A stretch of 29,371 bases of DNA from Arcanobacterium_A sp034173665 (GTDB lineage: Bacteria; Actinomycetota; Actinomycetes; Actinomycetales; Actinomycetaceae), in NCBI GenBank assembly GCA_034173665.1, contig JAXFDG010000020.1, positions 1-29,371 on the forward strand. The letters are read 5' to 3'. The translations under genes were made by a program, and so were the position numbers. Position 1 is the stretch's first letter; every line of letters starts with the position of its first letter. Of the stretch, positions 7,880 through 16,336 are shown piece after piece. The notes under the pieces were generated by a model, which was given only the letters and a program-made list of their open reading frames with translations, had not been told where the DNA came from and did not search any database.

Positions 7880-8884
7880 TTACAAGCCGAGTGTGCGTAA
7901 ATATTGTTCTTGCAATATTGGCACATAAGGGTCGGCAAGATGATGTGTTAAAACCCAATCTCTTCCCCGATGCGCTGTTTCTACCTGTAACGGATTAGCC
8001 AATGCAATTTGAATCTGAGAAATCACTTCGTCCACGGTTCCTTCAATAACTGGTGGTGTAGTACCGTCATCAAGACGCGGTAACCGATGTCCTAGTACTG
8101 CTACTGGAATTCCCATCGCTATCGCTTCAAATTCCGATACTCCAAGCATTACATTAGCTTGTCCAATTGCGAGAGTAGCTTTTGAAATCCAATCAATGTA
8201 CGCCGCATGCGTCATTTTTGGCACCAAATTAACTCCCAATGCTGCAGCCTCAGAAGCTCCAACTCCCCAGTCCAAACCTTCAAGACGAATTTTCGGGAAA
8301 GATGTTCGAAGCGCTTTTACAAGTTCTAACTGCCTTTCAAGACCTTTAACTTCTTCCCACCGAGAAAGAAAAATTATTTTTTGTTCCTGTTCTAAATTTG
8401 GAGACCAAGGTTTAATTCGATCTAGTTCAATAAATGCTGGCATAAACTGTGCATCTGAACGTGCTTCTAAAGCTAGTTCCGCCGTATCTAAGTTTGTAAA
8501 GAAAACCGCTTCAGCTCCATCAATATAACGTTGCACTCGACTTTGACGCCTAAGTCCGGCCCAGTGTTTACGAATATCTGTTCCATGTAAATGTAGAAAA
8601 TAAGGCCTCTGTGGCATCGGTTTCATCTGCGCTTCCGGAACTACCATCGCATAATGAATATGCAATAAATCAGCGCGATTAATATATCGATAATTACGAG
8701 CCATTACCGGAAGTCGAAATAAACGATTCAACCATTTATTAGTCGGAAGATTTGAAGGACGAACTTTTTCTGCGTTCAAATAGTCCCACTTTATCCCTTG
8801 GCGCTTAGCCGCTCTTACTAGCGCTCCGCCAACATCTGCACAGTCATGAAAATGCAAAATTCGAGGCTCTCGTTTAGCTGCCAT
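7880..8884 (-). CDS. GT4-like (GT-B) glycosyltransferase
   Basis: The 334-residue protein has the layout of a small GT-B fold transferase. The N-terminal half begins RILHFHDCADVGGALVRAA, a variant of the acceptor-side glycine-rich loop. It continues with LHIHYAMV and LHLHGTDIR, where the HGTD motif is common in GT4 enzymes. The C-terminal half has IIFLSRWEEVKG, which replaces the typical GR..EKG strand, and the donor-site motif GVSEFEAIAMGIPVAVLG. No signal peptide or membrane segment is visible, so it would act at the cytoplasmic membrane face. An AAAGG stretch precedes the ATG. It is the first gene of a two-gene minus-strand unit with the dehydrogenase. Donor and acceptor sugars are not known. 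Confidence 0.82.
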   Translation of the reverse strand: MAAKREPRILHFHDCADVGGALVRAAKRQGIKWDYLNAEKVRPSNLPTNKWLNRLFRLPVMARNYRYINRADLLHIHYAMVVPEAQMKPMPQRPYFLHLHGTDIRKHWAGLRRQSRVQRYIDGAEAVFFTNLDTAELALEARSDAQFMPAFIELDRIKPWSPNLEQEQKIIFLSRWEEVKGLERQLELVKALRTSFPKIRLEGLDWGVGASEAAALGVNLVPKMTHAAYIDWISKATLAIGQANVMLGVSEFEAIAMGIPVAVLGHRLPRLDDGTTPPVIEGTVDEVISQIQIALANPLQVETAHRGRDWVLTHHLADPYVPILQEQYLRTLGL

Positions 8885-9025
8885 TCATATACCTTTCAGA
8901 GCGAAGTATCAAATGAATTTTACTACATCAGGAATCCCTCTTCAGAATAGAGTTGTCAGCCAACAAAGAATCCATCTTTGCTAAGATTACTTTATTAATT
9001 TATTCGATATTTTAGGGAATTCAGA
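8885..9025. promoter_or_regulatory. Divergent intergenic region with predicted promoters
   Basis: These 141 bases separate a minus-strand gene start (8884) from a plus-strand start (9026), so two promoters are expected. For the plus strand, TGCTAAGAT (8979-8987) matches an extended -10 element (TGn plus TAAGAT), with no good -35; AGGGA at 9014-9018 is the ribosome site. For the minus strand, TAAAAT on the reverse complement (8917-8922) is a weak -10 candidate. Both are by-eye predictions. Confidence 0.35.
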
Positions 9026-10840
9026 ATGAAAATTGGGCTTCACCATCTGAAGCAAGTACTTCCATACCTACCTGCAGGCGCAAAGTCATACATGATTTTT
9101 TACATGGTGATTGCATCCGTGCTTTCAATCCTCGATATCGTAGCTCTGATGGCACTAGCATTTGTAATGGCTGCAATATTGTCAAAAACTACTCTCACCA
9201 TCCCAGTAGTAGGATGGACTTTTGAAGGAGATAGCTATATTTGGCTAGTACTACTAATTTCACTAGTAATCCTACTGAAATCAATCTTGTCAATCGTTCA
9301 ACAATGGTTTGCGACAAGAAAATTTGGCGAATTTGAATTAGAACTCGGAACTCGACTTTTCCAAGCCTACCTTGGGGCTCCTTGGGTGGATCGACTCAGC
9401 CGCTCCACATCCCAACTTGTACGCATGGCAGATGTCGGAGTGGCGGCAATCAATGGTGGCCTAATTTTGCCATTCCTCGGACTCGCACCGATGCTTATTT
9501 CCGCATCATCAGTAGTAATTATCTTACTTGCAGTTGATCCAATTACTGCAATTCTCACAATGCTCTATCTAAGTTTAATCGCTGTCGGAGTCTATGTAAT
9601 GCTAGCCACCCGTACTGTAGAAGCAGGTAAAGTAAATCGAAATTACTCCTTTAAAGCCGCCTCGCTCATGACAGATATGGTTGGAGCATTAAAAGAAATC
9701 ACACTCCGCAATAAGTTTGATGAAGTAGCTGAAGTTGTTCGCATTAATCGGAGCCATGCAACTCGTGCCCGAGCAAATATTCAGTTCTTAGCAGCAGCAC
9801 CTCGATTCATCATGGACTTTGCACTAATCGGTGGCATGTTAGTCATCGGGGCTGGTGGATACTTTGCAAACGGTAGCCTAGAATCCTCACTATCATCCCT
9901 AGTCCTATTTGCCGTTTCCGCGATTCGCCTAATTCCTACACTTACCGGGTTTCAAGGAACTATTAACGTACTCCACGCGAATGAATCACAAATACGTGCA
10001 CTTTTGCATGATTTATACGAAGCCGATACTTATATCGCTCACAAAGAAGTCATTGGTAAGGAACTCATCCAAGACGACCTGAAGCTTTTAGAGCTCCGCG
10101 ATGTTACCTTTACTTACCCGAATCGTGAAGATCCTGCTGTCAACTCAGTTTCCCTCACAATCCCAATGGGAACTTCTGCTGGATTCGTAGGAGAATCAGG
10201 GTCTGGAAAATCTACTCTCGTAGATATTATTCTTGGGCTTTTAGAACCTCAATCGGGAGAAATTCTAGTAAATAATCAAAATATTATTGACGTTTTAGCC
10301 GATTGGCGATCAAAAGTTGGTTATGTTCCACAAGAAGTTTCTCTTTTTGACGGCACAATCGAACAAAACATTGCTTTAACTTGGAAAGGTGGAATCGACC
10401 GCGAAAAAGTTATTGAATGTTTGAAAAAAGCACAACTCTGGGAAACAGTGCAGGCACGACCAGGAGGAATAGAGGCAACAGTAGGAGAACGAGGAATCGC
10501 TCTATCTGGCGGTCAACGGCAACGTCTCGGGATCGCCAGAGCACTCTATTCAGATCCGCTCGTTCTTATTCTTGACGAAGCAACCTCTGCTCTTGATACC
10601 CAAACTGAATCAGAAGTCGCAAAAGCAATTAATAACCTTCGTGGAGAAGTGACGCTAATTTCAATCGCACATCGCCTCTCAACAGTCAGACATGTAGATC
10701 AGCTTTTCTACATGGAAAATGCAAAAGTAATTGCCCAAGGTACATTCGACGAAGTGATTAAGAAAGTTCCAGCATTTGCTCGACAAGCAGAACTTGCCGG
10801 TTTATACCAACAACCAAGAAATGAAACACAGCAAAAATAA
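9026..10840 (+). CDS. PglK/MsbA-like ABC transporter, probable lipid-linked oligosaccharide flippase
   Basis: This is a fused ABC exporter of 604 residues. The first ~335 residues form a transmembrane domain with about six hydrophobic segments, beginning near 21-55 and 72-92. The rest is the ATPase: Walker A GESGSGKST (389-397), Q-loop VPQE, signature LSGGQ (493-497), Walker B LVLILDEAT (512-520) and switch histidine IAHR (549). Fusion of one membrane domain to one ATPase means that it works as a homodimer. Neighbouring glycosyltransferases, and resemblance to PglK-type flippases, suggest that it turns a lipid-linked oligosaccharide across the membrane. A lipid or drug exporter role cannot be ruled out. 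AGGGA lies eight bases before the ATG, and it leads a plus-strand run of four genes. Confidence 0.85.
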   Translation: MKIGLHHLKQVLPYLPAGAKSYMIFYMVIASVLSILDIVALMALAFVMAAILSKTTLTIPVVGWTFEGDSYIWLVLLISLVILLKSILSIVQQWFATRKFGEFELELGTRLFQAYLGAPWVDRLSRSTSQLVRMADVGVAAINGGLILPFLGLAPMLISASSVVIILLAVDPITAILTMLYLSLIAVGVYVMLATRTVEAGKVNRNYSFKAASLMTDMVGALKEITLRNKFDEVAEVVRINRSHATRARANIQFLAAAPRFIMDFALIGGMLVIGAGGYFANGSLESSLSSLVLFAVSAIRLIPTLTGFQGTINVLHANESQIRALLHDLYEADTYIAHKEVIGKELIQDDLKLLELRDVTFTYPNREDPAVNSVSLTIPMGTSAGFVGESGSGKSTLVDIILGLLEPQSGEILVNNQNIIDVLADWRSKVGYVPQEVSLFDGTIEQNIALTWKGGIDREKVIECLKKAQLWETVQARPGGIEATVGERGIALSGGQRQRLGIARALYSDPLVLILDEATSALDTQTESEVAKAINNLRGEVTLISIAHRLSTVRHVDQLFYMENAKVIAQGTFDEVIKKVPAFARQAELAGLYQQPRNETQQK

Positions 10841-10890
10841 CTTATATTTAAGCATCAAATAAATCTGACAGAGAAAGAATCATACTTAAT

Positions 10891-11970
10891 ATGACCACCA
10901 AACCGGCTATACAAATTGTTATTCCAGTACATGATGAAACTCGTCCGATTCGCCGCGCTGTAGAATCTGTTTTAGCCGACGAAAATTCACAACCATTGGT
11001 AATTGCCCATAATATTTCCCCAACCAAACTCGATATTCCCGAGGATTCGCGAGTCGAAATTCTCGAGTTGAATCGCGATGCCGGCATGCCCGGCGCATGC
11101 TTCGATTTTGGAATTGCAAATGCAACTAGCCCGTGGGTTGGAATTATGGGCTCAGATGATTGGTATGATCCTGGAGCTCTATCAGCCATGCACCAACGTG
11201 TAATTCACGATAAAGCTGATGGAATTATCTCTCCGCTCAAACACCAATTACTTGAACATAACCAACTTCGTCCTGTAACTTATCGACGGCGTAATCTTCA
11301 AGCGGCTCGAGACCGGATGTTCTATCGTACTGCACCTTTAGGTATTTTCCGCACTACTATGATGCAAGAAGAACAATATAGATTTGGAGCAATATTTCCT
11401 GCCGGATCCGATATGAGAGTAACTGCACTCCTTTGGACCTCTGGTCGGTCTTTCTCTTACCACTGGAATGACCCCGCATACGTAGTAGGTAAAGATGCAA
11501 AAACTCGCGTCACTTTCACACCACGTCCGCTAGAAATAACAGGCGCCCCATGTATCGAATTGTTAAACGAAGAACGTGTTCAGGAGTTTAATAAGAAAAC
11601 ACGACATAGTTTGGCTGTGAAACTAGCAAAAGTTCATGTAGGTAGCGCCGCAATATTACGCCGCAAAGAAACAGATTGGCTTCCTGGTGATTTCCAATGG
11701 CTCAGTAATTACTTACAACTCCTTCGGGATTTTGATGCGAACTTCTATAAGGCTCTTCTACCTTGCGAACAAAAATTATTTCTCGCAATTGAAAAAAATG
11801 ATTTTACGCAAGCTCTCGACATCCTTAACAACTGGGAAAAACTCCTAAAAGTTCGCCGAAACACTCCGCGACAATATTTCGATGCAATCACCCAACATGA
11901 TTCAAATATTCGTCTTGGAGTTGATGGTTTAATCAATAATCGTCTAACAAAATATGGCTTATCAAAATAG
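10891..11970 (+). CDS. GT2-like (GT-A) glycosyltransferase, FYRTAP subgroup
   Basis: The 359-residue protein starts with a GT2-type nucleotide-binding domain: IQIVIPVHDETRPIRRAVESVL (residues 7-28), then GSDDW (87-91) as the metal-binding DxD-like site. It lacks the usual VDDGS strand; the corresponding segment reads PLVIAHNI. After this come motifs not typical of common GT2 families: FYRTAPLGIF (144-153) and WNDPAYVVG (192-200), followed by a helical C-terminal third. The same motifs at nearly the same positions are found in the product of 14200-15237 on the opposite strand, so the two are paralogs. It starts 50 bases after the ABC transporter, with a weak purine-rich stretch upstream. Function is a sugar transferase by fold, with unknown donor. 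Confidence 0.78.
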   Translation: MTTKPAIQIVIPVHDETRPIRRAVESVLADENSQPLVIAHNISPTKLDIPEDSRVEILELNRDAGMPGACFDFGIANATSPWVGIMGSDDWYDPGALSAMHQRVIHDKADGIISPLKHQLLEHNQLRPVTYRRRNLQAARDRMFYRTAPLGIFRTTMMQEEQYRFGAIFPAGSDMRVTALLWTSGRSFSYHWNDPAYVVGKDAKTRVTFTPRPLEITGAPCIELLNEERVQEFNKKTRHSLAVKLAKVHVGSAAILRRKETDWLPGDFQWLSNYLQLLRDFDANFYKALLPCEQKLFLAIEKNDFTQALDILNNWEKLLKVRRNTPRQYFDAITQHDSNIRLGVDGLINNRLTKYGLSK

Positions 11971-11980
11971 GTTGCAGAAT

Positions 11981-13093
11981 ATGACGCATATAAAACCAAA
12001 AATGATTTTCCACGCACCATTCCCATTAAATGAGAATGCAACGTCTGCCTCTGGAATTCGCCCTGTAAAAATGCGTCAAGCTTTTATCGACTCTGGTTAC
12101 GACGTCATTAATGTAACCGGAACAGAAAAAGAGCGGAAAATTGCATTAAAAAATATTCAGATAGCTCTGAAGAATGGTGAAGAAATAGACTTTCTCTATT
12201 CCGAATCTTCAACTATGCCTTCAGTCTTGACCGGAAAATATCATCTACCATTCAATTCATGGGTAGATCAAAAAATTTTTCGCACTGCAAAAAAGCACAA
12301 CATTCCTGTCGGATTATTTTATCGAGATATATATTGGCGTTTTCCGATTTATCGGAAAACTGCCGGAATAGCAGCAACACTTTATACTTATCTATTTTAT
12401 AAACAAGAGTTACATCACTACTCACAAACAGTCTCAACCCTTTTCCTCCCCTCAGCAGAAATGGCGAAATACCTTCCAGAGTTGGCTGAATTACCGACTA
12501 TCGCACTTCCACCTGGAGGAGAACTTAATATTTCTAAGCCTGACGAAATAAAAAATAAGAAACTTCAATTGCTCTACGTAGGCGGCGTGGGAGAAAATTA
12601 CAAATTACATCACTTAGTTAAAGCAATTACCCAGGTCCCTGAATGCGAACTCACAATCTGCACTCGAGTTGCAGATTGGAATGCTGCAAAAAATGAATAT
12701 GAAAAATTTACTGCTTCAAATTGGAATGTAGTTCATTTATCTGGTTCAGAATTAAAAGAAATATATAAAAATAGCGATATCGCCATTCTATTTACTGAAC
12801 CACAAAAATATTGGGATTTTGCTTATCCGCTAAAACTTTCTGAATATATCACTCAGGGAAAACCGATTATAGCATCTGCCGGATCATTAACTGGAACTAT
12901 TGTTAATAAGCTAAAGATAGGTTGGAGTATACCCTATACAACTTCTGCGCTTATTTCACTCTTACAAGATTTGCTTGACTCTCCAGAAAAAATTTCACAA
13001 GCTACTCAACGCACAATTGCCGAAGCTCCCGAACATACTTGGAATAAACGTGCGCAAACAGTAATTCAAACCTTAAGACCGAACTTCGATTAA
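11981..13093 (+). CDS. GT4-like (GT-B) glycosyltransferase
   Basis: I chose the ATG at 11981, ten bases after the preceding stop; an in-frame ATG at 11954 would overlap the upstream gene by 17 bases. The product has 370 residues and no membrane segment. The N-terminal part has KMIFHAPFPLN and a small-residue loop (ATSASGIRPVKMRQAF) like the acceptor region of GT4 enzymes. The C-terminal half opens with LQLLYVGGVGENYKL, and the donor-binding stretch is YPLKLSEYITQGKPIIA, where the E of LSEY stands for the first glutamate of the EX7E motif. The stop overlaps the next start by one base (TAATG), so the two GT4 genes are co-translated. The product is lysine-rich. Its sugar specificity is unknown. 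Confidence 0.8.
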   Translation: MTHIKPKMIFHAPFPLNENATSASGIRPVKMRQAFIDSGYDVINVTGTEKERKIALKNIQIALKNGEEIDFLYSESSTMPSVLTGKYHLPFNSWVDQKIFRTAKKHNIPVGLFYRDIYWRFPIYRKTAGIAATLYTYLFYKQELHHYSQTVSTLFLPSAEMAKYLPELAELPTIALPPGGELNISKPDEIKNKKLQLLYVGGVGENYKLHHLVKAITQVPECELTICTRVADWNAAKNEYEKFTASNWNVVHLSGSELKEIYKNSDIAILFTEPQKYWDFAYPLKLSEYITQGKPIIASAGSLTGTIVNKLKIGWSIPYTTSALISLLQDLLDSPEKISQATQRTIAEAPEHTWNKRAQTVIQTLRPNFD

Positions 13094-14178
13094 TGATGAA
13101 AAAAATTCTTATTGTAACTACTTGGCTTCCAACTCAAAAAAATAAAACTTCTGGGATTTTTGTAGAACGCGATATTGCCGCTTTAAGCACAATTGCTGAT
13201 GTGTCTGTACTCCACTTAGTAGCTCCAAATTTAAATGATGGAATAAAAAGATTCAAAATTGGAAAAGCTCAAGTAGAACGTTTCGAAATGAATCCAAAAA
13301 ATCCGCTACACATATTGAAAGCTGTACAAAAAATACAAAAACTTCAAACAAAAGTCGATCTAATCCATACAATAGCTGTTAGTGCTTCAATTCCTATGGC
13401 ATTTATTAATTTAAAACGCCCTTGGATTCATACCGAACATTGGTCAGGATTTATCTCTCCTGATAACGAATCCCTCCATAAAAAATTAATTAAGAAAATT
13501 ATTGCTGTAAACCTTAAACGCACCAGAACGACTATCACAGTTTCGAAATTATTAGCAGAAAAAATAAACTCCTACGCCCAGATCAACACCAGAGTAGTCC
13601 CAAATATTGTCGATTTTCCTGAAAAAATTTCTCCACAAAGTGAAAGAAATACCCGCATTAAAATAATTGGTGTAGGGGGAATGATCCCAGGGAAAAATCC
13701 AAAACTAGCCATTGAAATTTGCGCAGAATTACAAAGACGCGGTCTAAAACTTGAGTTCATATGGCTCGGTGACGGACCACTGCTCTCTGAAATGAAAAAC
13801 TTAGCCGCAGAAAAATTAGAACACTACTCCCTACCAGGATCGGTTTCACCGGAAAAAGTTTCTTCTGAATTAGCCACCAGTGATATTTTTCTTGTTCCTA
13901 CAAAAGGTGAGACATTTTTCTTAGGTGCAGCAGAAGCCCTCGCCCATGGCTGCCCTGTTGTCACTGGAGCACTCGGTGGGCATACAGACTTCGTAAAGCC
14001 ACCTTATAGCGAATGCGTTCAAGATGAGAGCATAATTTCCTACGCTAACGCGGTAGAACGTGTTTTAGCAACCACAACTGGAGTTACGAGAGCGGAGATA
14101 GGTAAATTTGTTCGAGAAAACTACTCTAAGAGTGCCTTTATTTCAAGAATGGAACAAATATACAAAGAAATTAGCTAA
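13093..14178 (+). CDS. GT4 family glycosyltransferase
   Basis: This GT-B transferase has 361 residues. It begins KKILIVTTWLPTQKNKTSGIFVERDIAAL, the typical GT4 opening with a glycine loop before an acceptor helix. The middle has IHTEHWSGF and TITVSKLLAEKI, then the inter-domain strand IIGVGGMIPGKNPKLAIE. The donor site is KGETFFLGAAEALAHGCPVVTG, in which E-x7-E glutamates are present. The start overlaps the preceding stop (TAATG); a second ATG follows at once at 13096 and could be used instead. Only 21 bases separate its stop from the converging gene at 14200, and no clear hairpin terminator is seen there. It is probably a transferase in assembly of the repeat unit; donor unknown. Confidence 0.87.
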   Translation: MMKKILIVTTWLPTQKNKTSGIFVERDIAALSTIADVSVLHLVAPNLNDGIKRFKIGKAQVERFEMNPKNPLHILKAVQKIQKLQTKVDLIHTIAVSASIPMAFINLKRPWIHTEHWSGFISPDNESLHKKLIKKIIAVNLKRTRTTITVSKLLAEKINSYAQINTRVVPNIVDFPEKISPQSERNTRIKIIGVGGMIPGKNPKLAIEICAELQRRGLKLEFIWLGDGPLLSEMKNLAAEKLEHYSLPGSVSPEKVSSELATSDIFLVPTKGETFFLGAAEALAHGCPVVTGALGGHTDFVKPPYSECVQDESIISYANAVERVLATTTGVTRAEIGKFVRENYSKSAFISRMEQIYKEIS

Positions 14179-14199
14179 TCTCTATAAAGAAATTACTAA

Positions 14200-15237
14200 T
14201 CATTTTCGAAGTGCTCTTTGAAATTTACGTTCAGAACGATCCCAATAATACTGAGACTCAGAATCTAGTAACTGTATTAGTTTTTGAATATTACGAGAAA
14301 TAATATTCAACTTGGCCGGATTTCCAAGTAATGAATAATTCTTTTCTAGCAACGCTTTAATCAACTGTTGTTGATGCCAAGTAAGGGATCGCATAGCGCG
14401 ACTATCCACATTTAAAATCTTTTCCACACATTGCGCATACTCTGTTAAAACTTCTGGCGAATCTTGAGCTTTCTCAACCAAAGGTAAAATATTTATTCTT
14501 AATAACTTCACAGCTAAAGCATGTTTAATTTTTGAATCTAAATCAGCAATAAATGGGATATCCCAAATCTGATTATAAGATTGGACAATCACTTTTGCAT
14601 CTGAAAGTAAAAGATCGGTGATTCTGTCAGTAGCGCTATTTCCTAAGACATAAGCAGGATCGTTCCAGAAGTAAGCAATATTTTGAGCTTGCGTATAGAT
14701 ATACGCCATAATTGGGATATCTTCGCCGGTATGAAATTGTCTTCCAAATTCCGCACTATCTTTAAGAAAAGTACTGCGAAAAATTCCAAATGGTGCAGTA
14801 CGATAAAATAATTTATCCTTTACAACATCCAGATTGCTCGTCCGAATCGTTGGCAAATGTACCGGATTACGTTTACCTTCCTTATGCAAAGGAGCGATTA
14901 AAGCATCCGCTTTCGTTTCTTGGAGCCTAGTTCGCATTGTAGCAATTGCATTAGGCATAAAATAATCATCAGAATCTAAAAGTCCAGCCCATTGAGCTGA
15001 TAAAGCTTTGTACCCAGCTGCTGATGCAGCTCCCGGTAAACCGGCTTCCCCTTCTAAAGAAACAATTTTAATGCGTGGTGTCTTAGGTAAAATAATTTTA
15101 TCGGGATCAATATTATGAGCAACAAGAATAATTCCCGCTGAGTCATCAGTAAGTACCGACTCAACTGCACGAGTTAGAAGAGGTTGCCGTTCTAAATTAT
15201 GAAATCTAATTACGAACTCAATATCCGGACTAACCAT
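14200..15237 (-). CDS. GT2-like (GT-A) glycosyltransferase, FYRTAP subgroup (paralog of 10891-11970)
   Basis: The 345-residue protein shares its whole plan with the gene at 10891. It has IEFVIRFHN then RAVESVL (23-29), VAHNI (39-43), LDSDDY (87-92) as the predicted metal site, FYRTAPFGIF (144-153), WNDPAYVLG (191-199) and a KHALAVKLL segment. The identical numbering of FYRTAP in both proteins shows gene duplication with strong divergence. Between the two paralogs lie two GT4 genes, and the pair point toward each other. It is probably transcribed on its own: the terminator of the upstream minus-strand operon lies between 15283 and 15328, and TATACT in the minus-strand leader (around 15270) is a weak -10 candidate. 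Sugar specificity is unknown. Confidence 0.78.
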   Translation of the reverse strand: MVSPDIEFVIRFHNLERQPLLTRAVESVLTDDSAGIILVAHNIDPDKIILPKTPRIKIVSLEGEAGLPGAASAAGYKALSAQWAGLLDSDDYFMPNAIATMRTRLQETKADALIAPLHKEGKRNPVHLPTIRTSNLDVVKDKLFYRTAPFGIFRSTFLKDSAEFGRQFHTGEDIPIMAYIYTQAQNIAYFWNDPAYVLGNSATDRITDLLLSDAKVIVQSYNQIWDIPFIADLDSKIKHALAVKLLRINILPLVEKAQDSPEVLTEYAQCVEKILNVDSRAMRSLTWHQQQLIKALLEKNYSLLGNPAKLNIISRNIQKLIQLLDSESQYYWDRSERKFQRALRK

Positions 15238-15282
15238 TTATTCCCACATCTCTTTGAATCAGAAATACAGTATAGATAAATA

Positions 15283-15328
15283 AAATCGGGTGATGGATTT
15301 ACTTACTAGATAATCCCCCACCCGATTT
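15283..15328 (-). terminator. Rho-independent terminator for the acetyltransferase-aminotransferase-oxidoreductase operon
   Basis: AAATCGGGTG (15283-15292) and CACCCGATTT (15319-15328) form a perfect 10-bp stem, with an inner GGATT/AATCC pairing (15295-15299 with 15312-15316). On the minus strand the stem is followed by a T-rich stretch (TTTATCTATA). It begins 19 bases past the stop of the oxidoreductase gene that ends at 15347. Confidence 0.75.
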
Positions 15329-15346
15329 CTAAAAACAGAATTGATT

Positions 15347-16336
15347 CTATAATGAAATAACTGCGTTTGTTGCCGAAGAATCAAGCATTGCCTGAATCAC
15401 CTTCATCGTATCAAGAGCTTCACGCATTGAAACATGATCATTACCTTGACCAAGAATTGCATTTCGGAAATTCTCATGTTCTACTGCAAGAGGTTCACGC
15501 TTGTTAAGCGCGTAGCGTGTAACCGTTCCTTCAGACACTCCACGGAAATTAGCAATCTGATCCCATTCAAGCGGGTTAGTTCCATTCTCATAGAACGTAA
15601 GATCGCCCATTACCGTTTCTGCAACAAGTGCACCCTTTTCACCAATAACCACAGTTTGGCGCTCTTTATAAGGAGTGAGCCAATTTACTAAGTGATTTAC
15701 AAGAACACCATTTTCGAGTACGCCACTTGCGGTAACGAGATCTTCATATTCACGCCCTGCACCGAATGCAGTATTTGCAGAAATTGAGGCATACTTTGAG
15801 CCTGCGACCCAAGCTGTTAAATCCACATCATGCGTAGCAAGATCTTTCACCACTCCAACATCAGCAATACGAGCTGGGAACGGTGACTGACGTCGAGTAG
15901 AAATTTGATAAACGCGCCCAAGTTGACCTTCAGCAATTCGTTTACGCATTTCTAAAAGTGCTGGGTTACAACGTTCAACATATCCAACAGCTCCAATAAG
16001 TCCGGCTGTTTCAAAAGCAGCAACCATTTTTTCGCCGTCTTCAATAGTTGAAGCTAAAGGCTTTTCAACCATTGTATGAACACCAGCTTCTGCAAGTTTC
16101 ATCGCAACTTCTGCATGTTGCACTGTTGGAGCAGCAACCATTGCAGCATCGATTCCTACTTCAATCAATGCTTCAACATTCGGAAGAACTTCAAGATCTC
16201 CCGCAACGCCGAACTTATCACCGAATGGGTCTGCCACTGCTACAAGTTCAACACCTTCAAGGGCACGAATATTACGCGCATGGTGCCGTCCCATAGAGCC
16301 TAAACCAATAAGACCGTAACGCAATGGTGCAGTCAT
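15347..16336 (-). CDS. Gfo/Idh/MocA family oxidoreductase, WbpB/WlbA-like
   Basis: This NAD(H)-dependent oxidoreductase has 329 residues. The N-terminal Rossmann motif is GLIGLGSMGRHHARN, with GLGSMG at 11-16. The family motif EKP is at 91-93, and D165 with H169 in KDLATHDVDL fit the usual active-site positions. In the WbpB/WlbA pathway this enzyme oxidises C3 of UDP-GlcNAcA to the 3-keto sugar that a PLP enzyme then aminates. The gene directly abuts the aminotransferase gene (stop TAA followed at once by ATG), which supports that pairing. Gfo/Idh enzymes have many substrates, so the role rests mainly on context: aminotransferase and hexapeptide acetyltransferase upstream in the operon, WbpA-like dehydrogenase elsewhere in the window. 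Confidence 0.85.
   Translation of the reverse strand: MTAPLRYGLIGLGSMGRHHARNIRALEGVELVAVADPFGDKFGVAGDLEVLPNVEALIEVGIDAAMVAAPTVQHAEVAMKLAEAGVHTMVEKPLASTIEDGEKMVAAFETAGLIGAVGYVERCNPALLEMRKRIAEGQLGRVYQISTRRQSPFPARIADVGVVKDLATHDVDLTAWVAGSKYASISANTAFGAGREYEDLVTASGVLENGVLVNHLVNWLTPYKERQTVVIGEKGALVAETVMGDLTFYENGTNPLEWDQIANFRGVSEGTVTRYALNKREPLAVEHENFRNAILGQGNDHVSMREALDTMKVIQAMLDSSATNAVISL

Noticed and set aside
10848..11189. 113-codon open frame on the minus strand
   Set aside because: It is antisense to the GT2-like gene at 10891, which has well-defined motifs. The antisense product looks like a chance frame.
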